64,000 nucleotides of DNA from Marinobacter salarius (GTDB lineage Bacteria > Pseudomonadota > Gammaproteobacteria > Pseudomonadales > Oleiphilaceae): contig CP007152.1 in the NCBI GenBank assembly GCA_000831005.1, forward strand, positions 682,001 to 746,000, in the 5' to 3' direction. Of this stretch, positions 59,926 through 64,000 are shown one piece after another. Both the position numbers and the translations under genes were made by a program. Each line of letters begins with the position of its first letter. Within the stretch, counting starts at the first letter, position 1. The notes beneath the pieces are model-generated. The model worked only from the letters and a program-made list of their open reading frames with translations, made no database searches and was not told the origin of the DNA.

Positions 59926-61079
59926 CAGAGGAAGCGCTCCAGCAGACTGTTCAGATAACGCTGTCCGAGTTCCGTGGTCTGTATCCGTCCCGGTTCCAGC
60001 ATGTTTTCTTTTCTTAGCGCCTCAAGTTTTACCGCAACTCTGCTCAACGGTAAACCTGTACGCTCTGTGAACAGGTTTTCCGGCACACCGGACGTCAGCC
60101 TCAAGGCATTCATCAGAAACTCCAGTGGCCTTTCTTCCAGTTCGACCATTTGGCTGCCCGCGGTGCGGCTGCCGATGCGGTTCATGTAGGCTTCGGGTTG
60201 CCGGGTTTTCCAGAAACGCCGGATATCGCCGTTGCGGAAGGTAACCTTGCCATGGGCACCAGCGCCCAGCGCCAGATAATCCCCGAACATCCAGTAATTC
60301 AGGTTGTGGCGGGACGCCATTCCAGGCCTGCTCCAGGCTGATACCTCGTAGTCCGTAAACCCCTGCTGATGCAGGTAGTCGGCACCCTGGCAATAGATTT
60401 CCCAGAGGTGGTCGTCGTCGGGCAGTTGGGGCGGGCGGCTGTAGAACTCGGTGTTGGGCTCCAGGGTCAGCTGGTACCAGGACAGATGCGGGGGTTGCCA
60501 CGACATGGCCGCCCGCAGGTCATCCAGGGCGTCTGCCGGTGTCTGGCCCGGCAAGCCATGCATCAGGTCCAGGTTGAAGTTGTCAAAGCCGGCATTGCGG
60601 GCCGCCTCGATAGCCCTGTGGGCCGCCTTGTCATCGTGGATGCGCCCCAGTGCCTTCAATCGCAGGGGGTTGAAACTCTGGATGCCCAGTGAGAGCCGGT
60701 TTATGCCGGCGCCACGGAAGCCGTTAAAGCGAGTCTGTTCCACTGTGCCCGGGTTGGCCTCCAGTGTAATCTCGGCATCGTCAGTAAACGACAGGTGAGT
60801 GCGCAGCCGGTCGAACAGTATGTTGTAGAAGTCCGGCGACATTAACGAAGGCGTGCCGCCGCCGATGAAGACAGTTTCGATCGGGCGCCCCTGAATTAAT
60901 GCGAGGTCACCGGCAAGGTCCTCCATGATTGCATCAAGATAGTCGTTCTCGGGAATGTCGCCGGTCAGTGCGTGGGAGTTGAAGTCGCAGTAAGGGCACT
61001 TTTTCACGCACCAGGGTACGTGAATATACAGGCTTAGCGGGGGCAGGGTGCTCACCGCTGTGTCGGGCGTCGGGGTCAT
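59925..61079 (-). CDS. hemW: HemW, radical SAM heme chaperone
   Basis: Radical SAM protein once annotated as oxygen-independent coproporphyrinogen oxidase. The 4Fe-4S site C-x3-C-x2-C is in PWCVKKCPYCDFNSHAL. IETVFIGGGTPSLM and LGIQSFNPLRLKALGRIHDD follow. The C-terminal HemN-like region is YWMFGDYLALGAGAHGKVTF. ATG at 61079 is preferred over GTG at 61085. About 384 residues. It is close to rdgB as in many gammaproteobacteria. Confidence 0.95.
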   Translation of the reverse strand: MTPTPDTAVSTLPPLSLYIHVPWCVKKCPYCDFNSHALTGDIPENDYLDAIMEDLAGDLALIQGRPIETVFIGGGTPSLMSPDFYNILFDRLRTHLSFTDDAEITLEANPGTVEQTRFNGFRGAGINRLSLGIQSFNPLRLKALGRIHDDKAAHRAIEAARNAGFDNFNLDLMHGLPGQTPADALDDLRAAMSWQPPHLSWYQLTLEPNTEFYSRPPQLPDDDHLWEIYCQGADYLHQQGFTDYEVSAWSRPGMASRHNLNYWMFGDYLALGAGAHGKVTFRNGDIRRFWKTRQPEAYMNRIGSRTAGSQMVELEERPLEFLMNALRLTSGVPENLFTERTGLPLSRVAVKLEALRKENMLEPGRIQTTELGQRYLNSLLERFL

Positions 61080-61081
61080 GG

Positions 61082-61693
61082 TCACCCCGGCTCTTTCCCC
61101 AACTGGTCCAGAAGCAGCGCCAGTGCCCGCCCGCGGTGGCTGATACGGCCTTTTTCAGCGCGGGGTAGTTCAGCGGCACTGGTGCCGGTTTCCGGTACCA
61201 GGAACACCGGGTCGTACCCGAAACCACCCTCACCCCGGGGCTCTGGCAGGATGCTTCCTGGCCAGCGGCCATGACAGATCACCGGTGTGGGGTCATCGGC
61301 ATGGCGCAGGTAGACCAGTACGCAGTGGAACTGGGCCGTGCGTTGGCCCTCGGGAACGTCTTTCAGCGCGTCGAGCAGTGCCCGGACGTTGTCTGCGTCG
61401 CTGGCTGTGTCACCGGCGTAACGGGCCGAACGGACGCCGGGTGCCCCGCCAAGGGCATCCACCGCCAGGCCAGAGTCATCCGCAAGGGCCGGCAACCCGG
61501 TGATCCGGGCGGCATGGCGTGCCTTGAGGATGGCATTCTCCACGAAGGTGACCGCTGGCTCCTCCGCCTCGCCAACCCCCAATTCACCCTGGGCTACGGG
61601 CGTCAGCCCGAGTGGGCCGAGCAAGTCTGTGAGTTCGGCGATCTTGCCCTTGTTGTTGCTGGCAATGACCAGTCTGTTGGTGGCGTTAGTCAT
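61082..61693 (-). CDS. rdgB: XTP/dITP diphosphatase RdgB (non-canonical purine NTPase)
   Basis: Cleans the nucleotide pool of ITP and XTP. The 203-residue protein has the N-terminal [34 protein letters not shown], the [12 protein letters not shown] metal site and the C-terminal [13 protein letters not shown] and ISHRGRAL. The start overlaps the stop of the DUF4426 gene as TGATG. Confidence 0.96.
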   Translation of the reverse strand: MTNATNRLVIASNNKGKIAELTDLLGPLGLTPVAQGELGVGEAEEPAVTFVENAILKARHAARITGLPALADDSGLAVDALGGAPGVRSARYAGDTASDADNVRALLDALKDVPEGQRTAQFHCVLVYLRHADDPTPVICHGRWPGSILPEPRGEGGFGYDPVFLVPETGTSAAELPRAEKGRISHRGRALALLLDQLGKEPG

Positions 61694-62148
61694 CAGTCGT
61701 TAAACAGCGTGTGGGTGAAACGGATGGGCAGATCCTGTCTGGCACCCGTGGGACGGGTGGTGATCTGGAAGGTCATCAACTCGGCGTTGCTGTATTGGTA
61801 TTCGGCGATGAAATAGACAGCGTTGCCTTCCTGGATGCGTCGAAACGCCAGGAACCGGGCCTGCTGGATATCGTTCATGACCTTGCCTTCCACCTGGCCT
61901 GATACCGGCTCCAGGCCGCCATCCTCGGTTTCCCTCATGATGGATATGTTGACGATACCGATGCCGCGGCTGCGATTAAGGTTGTTCTCGCGGGCAATTT
62001 CCGGGGCCAGGAAGGTGCTTGGGAAAACGCTCCAGTGTACTTCGAATTCACCAAAATCCTTTGAGTCGGCATGGCTCTGGCTGGCGAACAGAATCAGGCA
62101 CGCCAGCGACAGTATCGCCTGCCAGTGATTGCGACTATGTATGGTCAT
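61693..62148 (-). CDS. DUF4426 secreted protein
   Basis: A 151-residue periplasmic or exported protein with a signal peptide ([20 protein letters not shown], then FASQSHA). The mature part starts [20 protein letters not shown] and has [16 protein letters not shown], typical of DUF4426. Function is unknown, yet the gene is regularly placed between metW and rdgB in Pseudomonas-like bacteria. It overlaps metW by 4 bases. Confidence 0.9.
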   Translation of the reverse strand: MTIHSRNHWQAILSLACLILFASQSHADSKDFGEFEVHWSVFPSTFLAPEIARENNLNRSRGIGIVNISIMRETEDGGLEPVSGQVEGKVMNDIQQARFLAFRRIQEGNAVYFIAEYQYSNAELMTFQITTRPTGARQDLPIRFTHTLFND

Positions 62149-62747
62149 GATTCCTCCCGGGTTATCCGGTAAATGGCGATCTGCCCCAACATATTGGGCC
62201 AAAGGCGGCTGAGCCAACGATCCTGGTGTTCACCGTCAACCACCGTGCGGTTCAGTATCCGGACGTCCTTGCGGAAGCAGAGGGCTTCAAAATCCTTGAA
62301 GGTGCACAGGTGGATGTTAGGGGTGTTGTACCATTTGTACGGTAGCGTTTCGGATTCAGGCATACGACCCCGGCGCATCAGGTACCAGCGCAATCGCCAG
62401 TAAGCGAAGTTGGGGAAGGTTACGATGCCCTCGCGGCCCACGCGAAGCATCTCGTCGAGGACCATGTCCGGGCGCCGGACCGCCTGCAAGGCTTGTGTCA
62501 TCAGCACGGTGTCGAAGGAGTGATCTTCGAAGTTCCCCAGGCCCTGGGTGTCCAGGTTCTGCTCAATGACGGACACCCCGCGACCCATGCAGGTGGTGAT
62601 ATGGTCCGGATTGATTTCCAGGCCAAACCCTGTTGCTCTTTTTTCCCGCTGCAGGTAGTCCAGCAGGGTGCCGTCGCCGCAGCCCAGATCCAGTACATGG
62701 CTGCCGGCGCTGATCCATTGCTCGATGATTTTCAGGTCTGTTCTCAT
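62145..62747 (-). CDS. metW: Methionine biosynthesis protein MetW
   Basis: A SAM-methyltransferase-fold protein of 200 residues. It has HVLDLGCGDGTLLDYLQREK, GLEINPDHITTCMGRGVSVI and IVTFPNFAYWRLRWYL, with the C-terminal DRWLSRLWPNMLGQIAIYRI. In species that have it, MetW works with MetX in homoserine acylation. Start 62747 overlaps the restored metX stop (ATGA). Confidence 0.94.
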   Translation of the reverse strand: MRTDLKIIEQWISAGSHVLDLGCGDGTLLDYLQREKRATGFGLEINPDHITTCMGRGVSVIEQNLDTQGLGNFEDHSFDTVLMTQALQAVRRPDMVLDEMLRVGREGIVTFPNFAYWRLRWYLMRRGRMPESETLPYKWYNTPNIHLCTFKDFEALCFRKDVRILNRTVVDGEHQDRWLSRLWPNMLGQIAIYRITREES

Positions 62748-63891
62748 GCGCCTACCTCCCGTGCGACCCGGTCCATGTAGGAATGGAAGATGGCGGTGTA
62801 ACGTGGTGTGGGAATCAGGAAGCGTCATGCCCCCAGGGTGCGTCGATTTCAGCATAGCTGACCTTGCAGCGGGCCGCGATCATGGCATTTACTAATTCCT
62901 CGGACCGTGCCGGGGTAAACCGCCAGTCGGTGCTGAACGACACGACAAGGAATTCGCAGCGCGCACGGAGCAGCGCCTTTGCCAGGTCATTGTCGTGCTC
63001 GTAGGCTGGGTCAAAGTAATCCAGAGCCTTGGTCATCAGCAGGTAGGTATTGGCGTCGAATGACTCCGAGAAGCGCTCACCCTGGTAACGCAGGTAACTC
63101 TCCACCTGGAACTCTGCGTCATAGCCGAACTTGTAGGCCTGGTCGCGCAGTTCGCGGCCAAATTTCTCGCCCATGGAGGCGTCGGACAGATAGGTAATGT
63201 GGCCCACCATGCGTGCCAGCATCAGCCCCCGGCGCGGCAATGTGTCGTGCTCATAGTAGCGGCCGTCGTGGAACTCACGGTCGGACGTGATCGCCTGTCG
63301 CGCCACTTCATTGAAGGCGATGTTCTGGGCACTCAGGCGTGGTGTGGAAGCAATGGTCACGGCATGCCGCAAACGGTCCGGGTAGTCCAGGCTCCACTGA
63401 AGCGCCTGCATCCCGCCGAGGGAGCCTCCCACTACGGCGGCCCAACATTCAATGCCGAGCCGATCAGCCAGTAACGCCTGGCTGTGGACCCAGTCGCGTA
63501 CCGTGATCACCGGGAAATCAGGGCCGTAGGGCTGGCCGGTTTTCGGATTGACGCTGCCGGGTCCGGTGCTGCCATGGCAGCCACCCAGATTGTTTAGGCT
63601 GACAACGAAAAACCGGTTGGTATCGATGGGCTTGCCGGGGCCAATGCAGCTGTCCCACCATCCCGGCTTGCGGTCTTCCTTGCTGTGATAACCGGCGGCA
63701 TGGTGGTGGCCGCTGAGGGCGTGACAAATCAATACCGCGTTGGTGGCATCCGCATTCAGCTTGCCGTAAGTCTCAATCACCAGATCGTAACTCTCCAGCG
63801 TCTGACCGCAGGCGAGAGTGATCGGTGTATCGAAGTGCAGTGTCTGTGGGGTGACTATCCCGACAGAATCCGTTGGCAAGGGATCGGGCAT
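62744..63891 (-). CDS. metX: Homoserine O-acyltransferase MetX (frameshift near C-terminus)
   Basis: Acylates homoserine (with acetyl or, in MetW-containing gammaproteobacteria, probably succinyl) in methionine synthesis. Alpha/beta-hydrolase fold: [17 protein letters not shown], the [20 protein letters not shown] region, nucleophile Ser in [14 protein letters not shown] (about residue 157), catalytic Asp region [10 protein letters not shown] and His in APWGHDAF. The frame slips at about 62821 (GCTTCC where GCTTTCC is needed). Restored, it continues [20 protein letters not shown] and stops overlapping metW. Restored length is about 382 residues, normal. Confidence 0.94.
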
Positions 63892-64000
63892 TGGCGCGAC
63901 AGGTTCCTGATTCAGTCCGTATTATCTGGAAGACGTTTCAGGCAATGGCCGGGCGGAAACCTGCATGTAAGTGCAGGCCTAATTGATATGGCCAGGCGAT
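63892..64000. other. Upstream region of metX, no gene assigned
   Basis: The last 109 bases lie upstream of metX. Minus-strand frames here stop before metX and give short tails with no recognisable family, so the yggT gene often found at this place is not confirmed. A small inverted repeat CCTGCA-TGTAAG-TGCAGG is visible near 63960-63977. Confidence 0.3.

Overview
The window is about 64 kb of GC-rich gammaproteobacterial chromosome made of densely packed, mostly housekeeping genes. Several gene orders match those remembered from Pseudomonas and Marinobacter: ppx-trxA-rho-ubiD, argH-algZ-algR-hemCDXY, cyaA-lptM-lysA-dapF-DUF484-xerC, and metX-metW-DUF4426-rdgB-hemW. Together with many signalling genes this suggests a Marinobacter-like marine bacterium; the genus is inference. 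No rRNA, tRNA, CRISPR, prophage or insertion sequence was seen.

Layout. 0-6 kb: FKBP lipoprotein, two small conserved genes, an ABC-F ATPase, exopolyphosphatase and thioredoxin. 6-9 kb: molybdopterin operon moaB-moeA-moaD-moaE, lying inverted between trxA and rho. 9-13 kb: rho, ubiD and a ferredoxin-type flavin reductase. 13-21 kb: hemCDXY behind the AlgZ/AlgR two-component system, with argH divergent. 21-30 kb: a degenerate PAS-GGDEF-EAL protein, adenylate cyclase, then the lysine/cell-wall genes lysA-dapF and xerC. 30-39 kb: signalling and envelope genes (diguanylate cyclase, DUF2789, BvgS-like kinase, secreted protein, PlpD-type patatin, GntR regulator). 39-46 kb: cardiolipin synthase, AraC regulator, a possible 30-residue peptide gene, and small catabolic enzymes. 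46-54 kb: cation/proton antiporter, tcdA, ECF sigma/ChrR pair, a second AraC regulator, and speA/speE for polyamines. 54-57 kb: glnK-amtB with a recognisable sigma-54 promoter and NtrC site. 57-64 kb: ubiK, comM, trmB, then a compact minus-strand chain metX-metW-DUF4426-rdgB-hemW-membrane protein.

The most striking property of the sequence is that 15 genes are broken by 21 frameshifts. In every case the reading frame needs one extra base, in nearly all at a short mononucleotide run (mostly G or C, twice T). Restoring one base at each site gives proteins of normal family length with no other lesion. This looks like systematic homopolymer under-calling, not gene decay, so these genes are annotated as whole CDSs with the break described.

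Non-coding structure worth attention: two related ~100 bp palindromic elements (6169-6270 and 10483-10591) with 24-28 bp arms and a 53-54 nt loop sharing a common core; a pyrimidine-rich rho leader; sigma-54/NtrC sites upstream of glnK; 21-bp-spaced direct repeats between an AraC gene and the 30-residue ORF; and four stem-loop terminators. I did not find a clear novel defence or mobile system. The peptide ORF and the palindrome family are the best candidates for something undescribed.
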